DNA of 64,000 nt from positions 355,672-419,671 of the forward strand of contig CAJRBF020000009.1 of assembly GCA_907165275.2 (NCBI GenBank), in the 5' to 3' direction. The stretch comes from Zygaena filipendulae. Lineage: Eukaryota; Arthropoda; Insecta; Lepidoptera; Zygaenidae. Both the position numbers and the translations under genes were made by a program. Positions 63,021-64,000 of the stretch are shown here, piece after piece; position 1 is the stretch's first letter, and each line of letters begins with the position of its first letter. Under the pieces are notes generated by a model that was not told the DNA's origin, made no database searches, and saw nothing but the letters and a program-made list of their open reading frames with translations.

Positions 63021-64000
63021 ATAAAAAAACAAAAACACCAGAAGCACTGACATATAAAAAGAACAAGTGATGAGAACTTGATAAAAATATTAATACCACA
63101 ATCATTCAATCCAATATCCAAAAATATTGTTTTAGTAGTTTTGCGAGATATGGACTGATTGAATACCTACCTACATTTATGTGTGACGGCGCGGTTACTG
63201 GATACGAGCTATTTTTCCTTTTTGCCTGCTATATCTTCTTCTTCTATCTATATCTGTCTATACTTGTAATAAAACTGTAGAGAGGTCAATTCTGTACATT
63301 AAATATATATTCAAAATTAATATTGGAGGATGAATGGTGATTGATACAGATGCCAAAACTGCAATCAGTAAATTTTTTGTCTGTCTGTCTGTCTGTATAT
63401 GCACGCATGGGTCAAAAACTACTAAAGGGATTTTAACCAAACTTGGTACGATTGTAGTCCATACTCCTGGGCAGGTTATAGGCTATATAACATAACGCTA
63501 AGACACATAGGAGCTGAGCAGTGACGATAAATTTGAAGCAAGTCTGATGAAAATGCGCTTTCGAGCTCTTATCCTACTCAATCACGCAAAAACGGCTGAA
63601 CGGATTTGGATGAAATTTGGCATGCACGTTGTCAGGGGTCAGAGAAGGATATAGGGTACTTTTTATCCCGGAATTCCCGTGAGAACTCTGAAATTACAAC
63701 TAGTTTTAAATAAAACTGAGAGACGTTATCATAACATTAATGTTAAGTAGGTATATATTGTATGTTCTGGACCACTTCGTTCTTTCGCAATGAGCGAGCA
63801 CGTGCTCGCTCGCGAAATCACTCCGATGGTCCAGACCATACAATATATACCAATCAAAATGATTCACTTGTCGGATCGATCATTTATTTGATCAACCATG
63901 CAACAAAACAACGAATGTCGTTCTTTCGCCAGGAGCGGTGAAAACAATAATTATTATAATATACTGATTTAAAAAATGTATCTGTCATATGGATCATGCA
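63021..64000. other. Intergenic repeat debris, no gene seen
   Basis: Contains a GTCT microsatellite (63,379-63,396), a segment typical of lepidopteran interspersed repeats (CAAAAACGGCTGAACGGATT near 63,588, TTTTTATCCCGGAATTCCCG near 63,661) and a foldback at 63,750-63,851. Confidence 0.5.
63750..63851. repeat. Foldback around a perfect 20-bp palindrome
   Basis: GGTATATATTGTATG...CTGGACCA on the left mirrors TGGTCCAGACCATACAATATATACC on the right, around GAGCGAGCACGTGCTCGCTC (63,792-63,811). The arms differ by a few bases and one 2-bp indel. Confidence 0.85.

Noticed and set aside
1..64000. CRISPR array, bacterial operon or rRNA genes
   Set aside because: Tandem repeats here lack spacer structure, and all recognisable genes are eukaryotic or retroelement-derived.

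Overview
The window is a piece of an insect nuclear genome, most likely a moth or butterfly. It is AT-rich, has spliced genes, carries a Lep1/Helitron-type terminus (TCTACTAATATTATAA at 18,275), and is packed with gypsy and BEL/Pao LTR retrotransposons and Jockey/CR1-type LINEs. Nothing bacterial, plasmid-like or CRISPR-like was found.

Host genes occupy only a few percent. At 1,493-2,962 (+) lie the last three coding exons of an AMPA-type ionotropic glutamate receptor: the end of the ligand-binding S2 lobe, the M4 membrane helix, and a short C-terminal tail ending in a PDZ-ligand-like T-Q-V. At 46,818-47,490 (+) two exons encode a THAP zinc-finger domain. Two short candidate terminal exons (39,689-39,888 and 41,634-41,714, +) may belong to host genes but are not recognised.

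The rest is a nested stack of transposons whose order can be read from target-site duplications (TSDs). (i) 3,557-13,560: a gypsy element on the minus strand (TSD AATG), internally deleted, split by a BEL element at 5,039-12,021 (TSD TATAT). (ii) 15,781-17,978: two tandem 1.1-kb units of an unclassified repeat. (iii) 21,235-29,968: a 5'-truncated LINE tail split by a complete gypsy element at 21,916-29,892 (TSD TCCT); the uninterrupted site survives in a related LINE at 50,13x. (iv) 30,177-39,406: a 2.7-kb TG...CA element, here called X (TSD ACAG), split by an env-bearing BEL element at 31,601-38,145 (TSD CGACG/CGATG), which itself contains a second copy of X at 33,211-35,950 (TSD ATGG). (v) 47.5-50.2 kb: a deleted LINE downstream of the THAP exons. 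(vi) about 50,291-63,020: a LINE whose ORF2 is split by a third X (54,837-62,375, TSD CTGG); that X is in turn split by an intact two-ORF LINE (55,047-59,302) and by a 597-bp foldback-rich insertion.

The elements most likely to be recently active are the gypsy at 21.9-29.9 kb (intact 1,340-aa Gag-Pol, LTRs differing at one noticed position, an extra 130-aa ORF) and the LINE at 55.0-59.3 kb (both ORFs open, joined by a TAATG stop-start). The least understood element is X: non-coding, TG...CA bounded, three independent insertions with clean 4-bp TSDs, and a tRNA-His-like module near one end. It may be a very long solo LTR of an element whose coding part is absent here. All assignments come from reading the sequence; no database search was possible.
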